A stretch of 64,000 bases of DNA from Halosolutus amylolyticus (GCF_023566055.1 NZ_JALIQP010000005.1:124001-188000), one strand, 5' to 3'. Shown: positions 51,256-60,140, numbered from the stretch's first letter. Notes: generated by a model not told the origin, from the letters alone. Program-made: numbers and translations.

Positions 51256-53184
51256 ATGACAGAACTCGGCGGTTTTCAGGACAGGGTCGCCCGCATCGAC
51301 CTCTCGGATGGGGAGGTCGCGTACGAGTCGATCGACGACGAGGACGCGAAGAAGTATATCGGTGCGCGCGGCCTGGGGGTAAAGCACGTCTTCGAGCAGG
51401 GGCCGGACGTCGATCCGCTGGGGCCCGACAACCTGCTGGCGTTCATGAACGGGCCGCTGTCGGGCACGCAAGTGACGATGAGCGGTCGGATCGCCGTCGT
51501 GACGAAGTCGCCGCTCACCGGGACCGTCACCGACAGTCACCACGGCGGCTGGTCCGGTGCGCGACTGAAGTGGGCCGGCTTCGACGGCCTGCTGTTCGAG
51601 GGACAGGCAGACGACCCGGTCTACGCCTACGTGGAGGACGGCGAGGTCGAACTCCGCGACGCGTCGGGCCTCTGGGGCAAGGGCGTCCACGAGACCCGTG
51701 ACGCGCTCGAGGAGGAGGTCGACGGCGCCTACGGAAAGAACCTGAGCTTCATGGGGATCGGCCCCGGCGGCGAGAACGAGGTCAAGTACGCCTGTGTCAT
51801 CAACGAGGACGATCGCGCCTCGGGGCGGGGCGGCACCGGCTGCGTGATGGGCAACAAGGGGCTGAAGGCGATCGTCGTCAAGTCCTCGACGAAGATGCCC
51901 AAACCGGCGGACCAGGAGACGTTCACGGAGGGCCACCAGCAGGCGATGCAGGCCATCCAGGAGTCCGAAGTGACCGCGCCCAACGAGGGAGGCCTCTCGA
52001 TGTACGGGACGAACGTCCTGATGAACATCGGCGAGGAGATGGACGGTCTCCCGACGAAAAACGGGAAGTACACCTCGACCCGCGCCATGCGCGAGGCGGA
52101 GGGCGCCGACATCGACGCCGAGGAGGTCTCCGGCGAGAACGTCCGCGAGAACATCCTCGTCGACGAGCCGACCTGTCACTCCTGTCCGGTCGCCTGCAAG
52201 AAGGAAGTCGAGGTGCAGGCGATGCACAAGGGCGAGGAGATGAACGTCCGGATGGAGTCCTACGAGTACGAATCGGCGTACGCGCTCGGACCGAACTCCG
52301 GCAACTCCGCACGCGACGAGATCGCCCTCATGATCGATCGCTGTAACGACATGGGCGTCGACACGATCGACACGGGCAACATGATGGCGATGGCCATGGA
52401 GATGACCGAGGAGGGCAAACTCGACGATATCGGTGGCCTCGAGTGGGGCGACACCGAGACGATGATCGACATGATCGAGCGGATCGCCCGCCGCGAGGAC
52501 GACCTCGCGGACCTGCTGGCCGAGGGGCCGCGCCGCGTGGCCGAGGCCCGCGACGCCCACGACAACTCGCTCGCGGTCAAGGGCCAGACGATCGCCGCGT
52601 ACGATCCCCGTTGCATGAAAGGGATGGGGATCGGCTACGCCACCTCGAACCGCGGGGCCTGCCACCTGCGCGGGTACACGCCCGCCGCGGAGATCCTCGG
52701 CATCCCCGAGAAGGTCGATCCCTACGAGTACGAGGGCAAGGGCGAACTCACCGCGGAGTTCCAGAACCTCCACGCGATCAGCGACTCGTTCGACATCTGC
52801 AAGTTCAACGCGTTCGCGGAGGGCATCGAGGAGTACGTCCTCCAGTACAACGGGATGACCGGACTGGACGTGAGCGAGGAGGGACTGATGGAGGCCGGCG
52901 AGCGGGTCTACAACCTCGAGCGGTACTACAACAACCTCGCGGGCTTCGACGGGAGCGACGACTCCCTGCCGGCGCGGTTCCTCGAAGACGGCATCCGCGG
53001 CCAGGGTGCCAGCGAGGGCGAGTACTGCGAACTCGAGGAGATGAAAGAAGAGTACTACGACTACCGCGGCTGGGTCGACGGCGTCGTCCCCGACGAGAAA
53101 CTCGACGACCTCGGGATCGAGATCGGACCCGGCACCGGCGTCAGTGCGGACGAGGGTGGTGCGGCGGCTCCCAGCGACGACTGA
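51256..53184 (+). CDS. aor: Aldehyde:ferredoxin oxidoreductase (tungstopterin enzyme)
   Basis: The 642-residue enzyme oxidises aldehydes to carboxylic acids with ferredoxin. The family's signatures are present: MNGPLSGTQVTMSGRIAVVTKSPLTG, YACVINEDDRASGRGGTGCVMG, the [4Fe-4S] motif CHSCPVACK (Cys307, Cys310, Cys314) and the fourth ligand Cys515 in DSFDICKFN. It needs a bis-pterin W or Mo cofactor, consistent with the MoaD/SAMP1 gene later in the window. The ATG at 51256 gives MTELGGFQDRVARIDLS. Confidence 0.92.
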   Translation: MTELGGFQDRVARIDLSDGEVAYESIDDEDAKKYIGARGLGVKHVFEQGPDVDPLGPDNLLAFMNGPLSGTQVTMSGRIAVVTKSPLTGTVTDSHHGGWSGARLKWAGFDGLLFEGQADDPVYAYVEDGEVELRDASGLWGKGVHETRDALEEEVDGAYGKNLSFMGIGPGGENEVKYACVINEDDRASGRGGTGCVMGNKGLKAIVVKSSTKMPKPADQETFTEGHQQAMQAIQESEVTAPNEGGLSMYGTNVLMNIGEEMDGLPTKNGKYTSTRAMREAEGADIDAEEVSGENVRENILVDEPTCHSCPVACKKEVEVQAMHKGEEMNVRMESYEYESAYALGPNSGNSARDEIALMIDRCNDMGVDTIDTGNMMAMAMEMTEEGKLDDIGGLEWGDTETMIDMIERIARREDDLADLLAEGPRRVAEARDAHDNSLAVKGQTIAAYDPRCMKGMGIGYATSNRGACHLRGYTPAAEILGIPEKVDPYEYEGKGELTAEFQNLHAISDSFDICKFNAFAEGIEEYVLQYNGMTGLDVSEEGLMEAGERVYNLERYYNNLAGFDGSDDSLPARFLEDGIRGQGASEGEYCELEEMKEEYYDYRGWVDGVVPDEKLDDLGIEIGPGTGVSADEGGAAAPSDD

Positions 53185-53185
53185 C

Positions 53186-53215
53186 CGGGTGAGCGTTCAT
53201 CGCGACCCCGCAGTC
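53186..53215 (+). repeat. 30-bp direct repeat, copy 1
   Basis: CGGGTGAGCGTTCATCGCGA, then CCCCGCAGTC, directly follows the aor stop. It recurs 107 nt later with one mismatch (G to A). Confidence 0.75.
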
Positions 53216-53242
53216 GTCGCTGGGGCGAGAGGACGACTGACG

Positions 53243-53287
53243 CGCGGCGCTATGCGCCGCGGGATGGGGAGCGGAGCCACGCTCCGC
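53243..53287. repeat. Two GC hairpins between the direct repeats
   Basis: CGCGGCGC/GCGCCGCG with loop TAT (53243-53261) and GCGGAGC/GCTCCGC with loop CAC (53271-53287). The first is the same stem as 21648-21666, and the second the same stem as 9811-9829 in herA. Confidence 0.7.
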
Positions 53288-53292
53288 GAGCA

Positions 53293-53322
53293 CGGGTGAG
53301 CGTTCATCGCGACCCCACAGTC
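53293..53322 (+). repeat. 30-bp direct repeat, copy 2
   Basis: This copy is identical to 53186-53215 except for one base. The unit plus the two hairpins makes a 107-bp period, suggesting a local duplication. Confidence 0.75.
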
Positions 53323-53362
53323 TTTGACGGCTAGCGCGCGACTGCCCGTTCTCGATCGCGCC

Positions 53363-53920
53363 TCACTCTTTCCATAGCCGCCAGCACGCGCGGTACAGCG
53401 TCCACATGTCGCAGTCGAGGCGATCGGCGAGCGATCGGCAGGTCTCGAGATAGGCCCGATACTCAGAGACCGACGGCGGGTCGGGATAGGAGTCGGCGAG
53501 GTGGCCGTGATCGCGAAGCACCGCCCACTCGCGCTCGCCGACGACGATGCAGGCGTCGGGGTCGCAGAACAGCAGGAAGGCGGACGCGACCGGGACGTCG
53601 ACGCCCTCGAGTGCGGTCAGTCGATCGAGCCGATCGGCCGGGTCCGTCGCGGCGGTGATGTCGGCGATCGCGTCCCGGACGTCCTCGAAGTCGTTTCGGC
53701 CGAACCGGTCCTCGCGATCGCGGCGCTCGGCGTTCGAAACCGCGCCGAGGGACCGCCGATAGTACCACTGGACGACCCACTCGACGTCTCGCCAGCCGAA
53801 GTCGCCGGCCGCGAAGGCCGCCGGGAACGTCTCGATCCCCTCCCGTTCGACCGGGTACAGGGGCTCGTGCTCCCGGTATTCGTCTGCCTTCGTCGCGACG
53901 AGCGAACGAGTGAGTGCCAT
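53363..53920 (-). CDS. Conserved haloarchaeal protein of unknown function
   Basis: The 185-residue protein is helical and rich in Arg/Asp pairs: ETFPAAFAAGDFGWRDVEWV, VQWYYRRSLG, and a final CRSLADRLDCDMWTLYRACW segment. FLLFCDPDACIVVGEREW is reminiscent of a helical nuclease/glycosylase-like scaffold, but no catalytic motif is convincing. ATG 53920 was chosen; an in-frame GTG lies at 53962. It sits between aor and fdhF and is divergent from fdhF. Confidence 0.62.
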   Translation of the reverse strand: MALTRSLVATKADEYREHEPLYPVEREGIETFPAAFAAGDFGWRDVEWVVQWYYRRSLGAVSNAERRDREDRFGRNDFEDVRDAIADITAATDPADRLDRLTALEGVDVPVASAFLLFCDPDACIVVGEREWAVLRDHGHLADSYPDPPSVSEYRAYLETCRSLADRLDCDMWTLYRACWRLWKE

Positions 53921-54093
53921 CTCTCGCGTCTTCGCGGCGGCGATCCGTGAGCGTTTCCCCACACTGGTCCTCGCAGACTGCTCGTGGCGATCGGGCCCGC
54001 CTCGCCGGGTCCATGCCAGAAAGACTCATGCCGGTGGACGGTAACAGTACACGTGGTACCGACTCGCGGTCCGAAATTTAAAAAATCAGAACA

Positions 54094-56229
54094 ATGTCCA
54101 GTGACAAGCGCGATCCGGTCAAGACGATCTGCCCGTACTGCGGGGTCGGGTGTGGGATCCAGATCCAGCAGGGCGAGGAACCGGGCGACGTACAGTTCAT
54201 GCCGTGGGGTGACGCGCCGGTCAACGAGGGCCGCATCTGCATCAAGGGCGGCGCGGCGACGGAGGTGGTCGATCACGAGGATCGACTCACCGACCCGTTG
54301 ATCGAGGAAGACGGCGAGTTCCGCGAGGCGACCTGGGAGGAGGCCTACGACCGCATCGTCGGCGAACTCGAGCGGATCCGCGAGGAGTACGGCCCGGACG
54401 CGATGGGCTTTTTCGGCTCCTCGAAGACGATGAACGAGGAGAACTACCTCCTCCAGAAGATCGCCCGCCGCTACGGCACCAACAACGTCGACAACTGCAC
54501 GCGGATGTGTCACGCCTCGACGGTCTGGGCGCTCCGGACGAGCCTGGGCGCGGGCGCGATGACCAACAGCATGCGGGACCTCCGGGAGGAAGCCGACGTG
54601 TTCTGGATCCAGGGGGCGAACCCGGGCGAACAGCACCCGATCGCCAACAGCCAGTACTTCCGCCAGGCCGTCCTCGACGGGGCGACGGTGATCCAGGTCG
54701 ATCCGCACGCGAACAAGACGACGCGATCGTTCGGGATCGACGACACCGATCGCCACCAGCACCTCCAGTTGAATCCGGGGACTGACATCCCGCTCCTGAA
54801 CATCGTCCTCAAGACGATCCTCGAGCACCACGAGGAACACCCCGAGGACGGCTGGGTCGACGAGGCGTTCATCGAGGAACGCACCGACGGGTTCGACCAC
54901 CTGAAAGAGACGCTCGCGGACTTCGACAGGGAGGCGGCGGCCGAGGAGTGCGGTGTCCCGCTCGAAGACATCGAACTGGCCGCCAAGAAGTACGCCAGCG
55001 CCGACAACGCGGCTATCTTCACGGGGATGGGGATGAGCCAGCACGCCTGCGGCGTCGACAACGTCCAGAACGAGATCAACCTGGCGCTGATCACCGGGAA
55101 CGTCGGCCGTCCCGGCACCGGGGTCAACCCGTTGCGCGGCCAGAACAACGTCCAGGGCACCTGTGACGTCGGCGCGATGCCGAACGTCCTGCCGGGCTAC
55201 CAGCTCGTCGACGACGACGACTCCCGTGCGGCCGTCGAGGAGGTCTGGGGGTTCGACGTGCCCGACGAGCCCGGACTCACGAACGTCGAACTCTCCCACG
55301 AGTTCGGCGAGTCGGTCCACGGCCTGTACGTCATGGGCGAGAATCCCGTCATGTCCGAACCCGACGCCAACCGCGTCGCCGAGCGGATCCAGCAACTCGA
55401 GTTCATGGTTGTCCAGGACATCTTCATGACGGAAACCGCGAAGTACGCCGACGTTATCCTGCCGGCGACGACCTGGGCCGAACGCGATGGGACCGTCACC
55501 AACACCGATCGCCGCGTCCAGCGGATGCGGGGCGTCGATAAAGTCCACGAGAACACGAAACACGACCTCGAAATTCTCTCGACGGTGGGAAGCCGCCTGT
55601 TCGATGCCGACGACTTCGACTTCGAGGACCCCGAGGCCGTCTTCGAGGAACTCCGGCGGGTCTGTCCGATCTACCACGGGATGACCTACGACGCGCTGGG
55701 CGAGGAAGGACTGCACTGGCCCTGCTACGAACCGGGCGACGAGGGCGATCCGTACCTCTACGAGGAGGAGTTCGACACCGAGAGCGGCCTGGGACACATC
55801 GAGGGCGTCAGCCACCAGCCCCCGAAGGAGACGCCCGACGACGAGTACCCGCTGATCCTGACGACCGCGCGCCTCGAGGAACACTACAACACGGGGACGA
55901 TGAGCCGCCGATCGCCGACGCTGAACCGCCAGACGCCCGAGAACTTCGTCGACGTCCATCCCAACGACGCCGAGCGGTACGGCATCGAGGACGGCGAGGA
56001 CGTCGTCCTCAAATCTCGCCGGGGCGAGATCACGGTTCAGGCCCAGGTCACCGAGGACATCAAGGAGGGATCGGTGTGGACGACGCCGCACTTCGCGGCC
56101 GCCTCGGCCAACCGACTCACGAACGACGTGCTCGACGAGCGGGCGAAGATCCCCGAGTACAAGGCCGCCGCCGCGGAGATTGAGGTCGGGATCGAATCCG
56201 CCGACGCGGAATCGCCGGCAGACGACTGA
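54094..56229 (+). CDS. fdhF: Formate-dehydrogenase-like molybdopterin oxidoreductase, alpha subunit
   Basis: The 711-residue enzyme has the N-terminal [4Fe-4S] set CPYCGVGC plus CIKGG (Cys13, Cys16, Cys20, Cys49). The catalytic Mo-ligand Cys139 follows in CTRMCHAS, and the cofactor-binding segment is GANPGEQHP. Later motifs are GMGMSQHACGVDNV, NPLRGQNNVQG and NTDRRVQRM. It would oxidise formate or reduce a related substrate. No small iron-sulfur or FdhD gene is adjacent. AT-rich sequence precedes the ATG closely, so the promoter is unclear. Confidence 0.9.
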   Translation: MSSDKRDPVKTICPYCGVGCGIQIQQGEEPGDVQFMPWGDAPVNEGRICIKGGAATEVVDHEDRLTDPLIEEDGEFREATWEEAYDRIVGELERIREEYGPDAMGFFGSSKTMNEENYLLQKIARRYGTNNVDNCTRMCHASTVWALRTSLGAGAMTNSMRDLREEADVFWIQGANPGEQHPIANSQYFRQAVLDGATVIQVDPHANKTTRSFGIDDTDRHQHLQLNPGTDIPLLNIVLKTILEHHEEHPEDGWVDEAFIEERTDGFDHLKETLADFDREAAAEECGVPLEDIELAAKKYASADNAAIFTGMGMSQHACGVDNVQNEINLALITGNVGRPGTGVNPLRGQNNVQGTCDVGAMPNVLPGYQLVDDDDSRAAVEEVWGFDVPDEPGLTNVELSHEFGESVHGLYVMGENPVMSEPDANRVAERIQQLEFMVVQDIFMTETAKYADVILPATTWAERDGTVTNTDRRVQRMRGVDKVHENTKHDLEILSTVGSRLFDADDFDFEDPEAVFEELRRVCPIYHGMTYDALGEEGLHWPCYEPGDEGDPYLYEEEFDTESGLGHIEGVSHQPPKETPDDEYPLILTTARLEEHYNTGTMSRRSPTLNRQTPENFVDVHPNDAERYGIEDGEDVVLKSRRGEITVQAQVTEDIKEGSVWTTPHFAAASANRLTNDVLDERAKIPEYKAAAAEIEVGIESADAESPADD

Positions 56230-56300
56230 CTCGGCGCGGGTCTTCACTCTCTATCCTACCATTTGGACGATGGTTTTACCCGCTACTGGACACTCAATAA

Positions 56301-56311
56301 ATATTTATACC
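56301..56311 (+). promoter_or_regulatory. TATA box of the YIP1 gene
   Basis: ATATTTATACC, centred 26 nt before ATG 56332, predicts leaderless transcription. Confidence 0.65.
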
Positions 56312-56331
56312 TCCGTTTAACTTCGGGTTAT

Positions 56332-56925
56332 ATGGGATTCGCGAAACAGTGGAAGGGGGTCAACGGGTACATGATCCGTGATCCGGGAACGTTCTTCACG
56401 AAGTACGACGAATCGCGCGGGATCGGCTTTCCGATCGCGTTCATGCTGGTCTCGTTCGTCGCCGTCATGGTGCCGCTCGCGGTGCTCTCTGCCGCGCTGA
56501 ACGTCACTACCCCGGGCGACGCGGCGATCGGCCTGGTGGCATTCCTGGCACTCGGCGTCGTCTTCTGGGTCCTGGGGCTCGTCGAGGCGCTGCTCGCACA
56601 CGGCATCGTCTACCTGTTCGGGGCGCGCGGTCTGGCGAAGACGCTCGAGGCGTACGCGTTCCCGACCGTCGTTCGATACGGCCTGTGGTGGATCCCGATC
56701 GTCCAGCTCGTCGGCCTGTACGGGTTCTACCTCCAGATCAAGGGTATGGCCGAGTTTCACGGCATCTCGACCGGGAAAGCCGCGATCGCCGGCATCCTCG
56801 CGTCGATCCTGTACTTCCTCCCGGTCATCGTCGTCCTCGCCGCCGTGATCGCCGCGTTCGTCCTCGATCTCGGTTCGACGGCCGAACCAGCGCCGGCCGT
56901 GCTCCTCGTCGAGCACGTCGCGTAG
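56332..56925 (+). CDS. YIP1-family membrane protein
   Basis: The 197-residue protein has an amphipathic start (MGFAKQWKGVNGYMIRDPGTFF). Five hydrophobic segments follow (about 38-60, 67-90, 100-115, 125-145, 155-175). This is the layout of archaeal Yip1-domain proteins, membrane proteins of unknown role. It lies downstream of fdhF but has its own TATA box, so it is a separate unit. Confidence 0.8.
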   Translation: MGFAKQWKGVNGYMIRDPGTFFTKYDESRGIGFPIAFMLVSFVAVMVPLAVLSAALNVTTPGDAAIGLVAFLALGVVFWVLGLVEALLAHGIVYLFGARGLAKTLEAYAFPTVVRYGLWWIPIVQLVGLYGFYLQIKGMAEFHGISTGKAAIAGILASILYFLPVIVVLAAVIAAFVLDLGSTAEPAPAVLLVEHVA

Positions 56926-57046
56926 TCGACGGGGGTCAGGCCCGGCCGGTGCGGTTCCTGACGGTCAGTTCGTGGGAAAGAGCCGAGAACGCGGCCGAGG
57001 GCTGCCGGAGTAGAAACGAGGGTGGCGTCGAACGCGGACCGATGGA

Positions 57047-57430
57047 TCAGTCACCGGCGACGGCGGGCATCGACTCGGAGTCGGAACTGGCGTCCGGCTG
57101 CGTCAGTTCGATCTCGACGTCGCCGGCGTCGCCGACGGAGACGACGACGTCGTCGAAACAGCGGTGATACTCCGTGGCGTGTTTGCCGGACGTGTTGATC
57201 CGGATGCGCTCCTCGACGAGGTTGGCCTCGGTCAGTTTCTCGACTTTTCGGTAGGCAGTCGAGGTCGGGATGTCACACTGCTCGGCGAGTTCGGTTGCAG
57301 TCAGGCTCTCGCCGGTCGTCGCGTCGAGAATCGCACGGCAGCCGTCGTCGTCCAGTGCGGAGAGAACCGCCTGTGCGTCGACGTCGTCGTCGGTTGGCCA
57401 GCCTGGCTGCGTCGTGGGACTGCGTTTCAT
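57047..57430 (-). CDS. Winged-helix regulator with CxC-less HTH (ArsR-like)
   Basis: The 127-residue protein has a winged-helix core: SALDDDGCRAILDATTGESL, TATELAEQCDIPTSTAYRKV and EKLTEANLVEERIRI, with wing TEYHRCFDDVVVSV. This is the ArsR/HTH_20 pattern used by many haloarchaeal regulators. The C-terminal part is acidic. ATG 57430 fits a TATA-like ACTAT box on the minus strand about 27 nt upstream; ATG 57439 is also possible. It is divergent from the HTH_10 regulator. Confidence 0.78.
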   Translation of the reverse strand: MKRSPTTQPGWPTDDDVDAQAVLSALDDDGCRAILDATTGESLTATELAEQCDIPTSTAYRKVEKLTEANLVEERIRINTSGKHATEYHRCFDDVVVSVGDAGDVEIELTQPDASSDSESMPAVAGD

Positions 57431-57595
57431 CGGTGACATCGGTTTCTACTCCATAGTACTGGTCCGGGCCCCTCCAATTGAGTCCCACTAAATACAGGGG
57501 TCTTTATATGGTGGTGCGGAATTCGGGCGTGTGACAACCGGCGATACCGATCGCGGGCGGTGGGTTTAGGGGGCCGGGTCTCCGATGGACGAACA

Positions 57596-58252
57596 ATGCC
57601 GTCGGGAATTCGTGCGGAGATCCGGATCGACGACCCGGACGGGTGTGTCGTCGCGCAAGCGGCTGCGGAGACCGGCGGAGCGGCACAGTCGGTGACCAAG
57701 AGCGTCGACCCGACGGCGCCCGAGCGGATGACCGAGGAGTTCATGCTCGAGGCCGAGGAGCCGCCGGACGAGTTCGACACCGACGTCGACCTCGTGGAGA
57801 TCTTCTCCTACGGGTCGCAGTCGGTCTACCGGTTCCAGCGCGACCTCGAACGCGGCTGTCCGTGCGAGGCGATCGAACAGCACGACTGTCCCGTCGTCGA
57901 CGTCCGCGCACAGGGGTCGGCGCTGTACCTCACCTTTCACGCTCCGGACATGGAGGGGTTGCAGGCCGTCATCGGGACGCTCCAGGATCGTCACTCGAAC
58001 CTCGACGTCCAGCGGCTCCTCCAGTCCGAGCAGGACCACGCCGAGCAACACCTCGTGTTCGTCGATCGGAGCACGCTGACTAACCGCCAGCTGGAGGTCC
58101 TCGAGACGGCCCACGAGATGGGCTACTTCGACCACCCGAAACGGGCGAACGCCGGCGAGGTCGCGTCCGAACTCGGGATCACCGGGACGACGTTTACGGA
58201 GCATCTGTCAGCCGCCCAGCGGAAGCTCCTCGACGCGATTCTCGACGACTGA
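57596..58252 (+). CDS. HTH_10 (Bat-type) regulator with N-terminal sensor domain
   Basis: The 218-residue protein has an N-terminal domain with a Cys trio (ERGCPCEAIEQHDC) and a VVDVRAQGSALYLTFH beta strand. The C-terminal HTH_10 domain follows: TNRQLEVLETAHEMGYFDH and LGITGTTFTEHLSAAQRKL. It belongs to the DmsR-like group that regulates anaerobic respiration genes in haloarchaea. The Cys residues could bind a metal or redox cofactor. A TTTAG box sits 28-30 nt before ATG 57596. It is close to the molybdoenzyme genes, suggesting a link. Confidence 0.83.
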   Translation: MPSGIRAEIRIDDPDGCVVAQAAAETGGAAQSVTKSVDPTAPERMTEEFMLEAEEPPDEFDTDVDLVEIFSYGSQSVYRFQRDLERGCPCEAIEQHDCPVVDVRAQGSALYLTFHAPDMEGLQAVIGTLQDRHSNLDVQRLLQSEQDHAEQHLVFVDRSTLTNRQLEVLETAHEMGYFDHPKRANAGEVASELGITGTTFTEHLSAAQRKLLDAILDD

Positions 58253-58370
58253 ACCTCCTCCCCTAAGAACGCTTCGGGAACTACTGCCCGGTAGTACCGA
58301 ACCGCAATCCTATATATACTGGACCTCCAGCGTTACTGTAGGCAACCAACGGTCCGTCACCCACCCCGTC

Positions 58371-58520
58371 ATGAGCAGGTACGAGTTTACGTGTCCCGAC
58401 TGTGGACAAGAGATCGAGGTCAACGAGTCGATGCGTGAGGCGACTCTCTCTCACGGCTGTCCGGTCTGTGGTGCAAACGTTTCCCCGGCCGACTTCGTCG
58501 CAGAACAGCCAACGAACTGA
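58371..58520 (+). CDS. Small zinc-ribbon protein (DUF7560-like)
   Basis: The 49-residue protein has two CxxC knuckles, FTCPDCGQEIEV and HGCPVCGANVS. Its size and layout fit the haloarchaeal DUF7560 zinc ribbons, as far as I recall. It follows the HTH_10 gene after 118 nt of AT-rich DNA that can hold its own promoter. It was too short for routine calling, but ATG and Cys spacing are intact. Confidence 0.72.
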   Translation: MSRYEFTCPDCGQEIEVNESMREATLSHGCPVCGANVSPADFVAEQPTN

Positions 58521-58565
58521 TTTCGGTCGGGTCGATTCCGTCGCCGTCGCCCCTTCAGACTGGCG

Positions 58566-59018
58566 CTACTCCTCCCGATCGACTTCCGTTCGCCGACCCT
58601 CGAGCGTCTCCGGGTCGAGTCGATAGAGTTCGATGTTCAGCGTGTCTTTTCCTTCCGCCCAGATTTCGAACAGCGGCCGCTTCGCGTCGCCGTACTGGGC
58701 GATCTGGTCCGGCGTCAGATCGTTCGGCTCGATGCGCGCTAAGGTCCCGGTCGCGATGACGCTCCGGTAGGTCGATTCGGCCTCGTCGTAGATCACGAGG
58801 CGGCTCTGGGGCGTCGACGCGAGGAACTCGCGTTTCTCGCTGTCCGGCGTCGAGACCAGTCGCATGTAGAAAACCCGGTTTTCCTCGTCGTAGCCGTACG
58901 AAATCGGGATCGCGTACGGGTCGTTGTCCCGGGCCAGCGATAGCACCCCGGTTTCGCGATGACCGAGGAACTCGTCGATTTCCGCATCGGTCATGTCGGC
59001 TTCCTTGTCGATAGCCAT
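58566..59018 (-). CDS. Pyridoxamine 5'-phosphate oxidase-like flavin protein
   Basis: The 150-residue protein has the split-barrel PNPOx pattern: FLGHRETGVLSLARDNDPYA, IPISYGYDEENRVFYMRL, SRLVIYDEAESTYRSVIATG and a C-terminal LYRLDPETLEG. Haloarchaeal members bind FMN or F420 and reduce diverse substrates. No specific substrate can be inferred. ATG 59018 (MAIDKEADM) was chosen; ATG 58994 is possible. Confidence 0.85.
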   Translation of the reverse strand: MAIDKEADMTDAEIDEFLGHRETGVLSLARDNDPYAIPISYGYDEENRVFYMRLVSTPDSEKREFLASTPQSRLVIYDEAESTYRSVIATGTLARIEPNDLTPDQIAQYGDAKRPLFEIWAEGKDTLNIELYRLDPETLEGRRTEVDREE

Positions 59019-59208
59019 CGTCTCGTTGCTTTGCCAAAGGAGAAACACTATCTTTAGAGTTGCCATCGTCACCGGCCGGATCCGTCGACCGCTGGCGGCG
59101 TTCTACAGGCCCCGACGGAGTCCGGATCGGAACTCCCCTGCCGGTCGCTCCGTCCTCGCGCCCTCGCCCCTACTGGCTCCCGTCGCTCCCCACTCGCACC
59201 TTCTGTCC

Positions 59209-59580
59209 TTACTCGCCCCCGTCGCCGGTCCCGACGAGGACCGGTTCACGGATCTCGAGGGCCGTCTCGAACTCAGACTCCCGATCGCATCGGCGGCCGA
59301 CCCGCAACAGCTGTTCCTCGTGTGCCCGGCGGACGGCCGACAGTTCGCGGCCCTCGAACCCGAGTTCGTCGCCGATCGTCTTCCAGTGGCCGGGGTCGAC
59401 CAGAAACGCCTCGAACGATTCCCCGTCGTAGACCCGTTCGTACTCGCGACGGTACCGATCGCGTTCCCCTGCCAGCAACTCCTGGGTGAGGTCGACGAGG
59501 TCGGGGAGCCGGGACCCCGCGACGCTCGCCTTCGCGGCCGTGAGCAGGAGCACCTGTCCCTCGATCGGTTCGCCCGCCAT
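59209..59580 (-). CDS. Conserved haloarchaeal protein of unknown function (helical)
   Basis: The 123-residue protein is helical and charged: ASVAGSRLPDLVDLTQELL, AGERDRYRREYERVYDGES and LSAVRRAHEEQLLRVGRR. It has no metal or catalytic motif. Its start overlaps the stop of the gene at 59580-59840 by a few bases, so the pair is co-translated. I recall a haloarchaeal DUF with a similar profile, but the name is not secure. Confidence 0.62.
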   Translation of the reverse strand: MAGEPIEGQVLLLTAAKASVAGSRLPDLVDLTQELLAGERDRYRREYERVYDGESFEAFLVDPGHWKTIGDELGFEGRELSAVRRAHEEQLLRVGRRCDRESEFETALEIREPVLVGTGDGGE

Positions 59581-59840
59581 CAGCCACCCGCACGCATCGC
59601 TTTCCGTGCGAAGTCCTCGACGAGCGGGTCCAGCGTCTCGGCCTCGCCCTCGAAGACGACCGTCACCTCCGTCAGCGTCAGCGAGGGGCCGATCCCGACG
59701 CTCTCGGACGAGATCGACGCCGACCAGTCCTCGCCTTCGACCGTGCCGTCGTCGACGCGCTCGCCACCCAGGTTCGTCAGGTACCGGATCGCGAGGCGCT
59801 CGGAGATGCCGCGAAAGGAGCGTTCGATGCGTGTTCCCAT
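59580..59840 (-). CDS. Small conserved protein upstream of the coupled helical protein
   Basis: The 86-residue protein reads MGTRIERSFRGISERLAIRYL, then SLTLTEVTVVFEGEAETLDPL and VEDFARKAMRAGG. It has beta strands and a basic end, with no known motif. It shares its stop region with the start of the next gene, so the two work together. Function unknown. Confidence 0.62.
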   Translation of the reverse strand: MGTRIERSFRGISERLAIRYLTNLGGERVDDGTVEGEDWSASISSESVGIGPSLTLTEVTVVFEGEAETLDPLVEDFARKAMRAGG

Positions 59841-59930
59841 GCCGTCCCGTTGGTCCCCTGGCGGGTTAAAGACGCCCGTCGGCCGATCGTCTTTGGTTCT
59901 TCGAACCGGGAATCGTCCCGTTGAATCCCG

Positions 59931-60140
59931 CTACTGGCCGTACAGCACCAGTACGGTCCCGACGATCGCAACGACGAGTCCGGCCCAGCCCGCAACGGCG
60001 ACGGTGACCCAGATCGCGACCAGGAGACAGCCGAATCCCAGGAGTAGACACGCCCACTCGACCCTCGATCGGGTCTCGCTCCGGCCGAGCAGGGTCTCGA
60101 CCAGTCCGTCGAGGACGAGACGAAGCACCGTTTCGAGCAT
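59931..60140 (-). CDS. Small two-helix membrane protein
   Basis: The 69-residue protein has a short amphipathic start (MLETVLRLVLDGLVETLLG). Two hydrophobic helices follow (ACLLLGFGCLLVAIWVTVAV and GLVVAIVGTVLVLYGQ). It has no other visible motif. It is on the same strand as the two small genes downstream, with a 90-nt gap. Confidence 0.55.
   Translation of the reverse strand: MLETVLRLVLDGLVETLLGRSETRSRVEWACLLLGFGCLLVAIWVTVAVAGWAGLVVAIVGTVLVLYGQ

Noticed and set aside
53617-56247. An 876-codon open frame antisense to fdhF
   Set aside because: It is a GC-driven shadow of the molybdoenzyme. Its sequence is Arg/Val/Asp-rich with no domain pattern, and the opposite strand encodes all known motifs.
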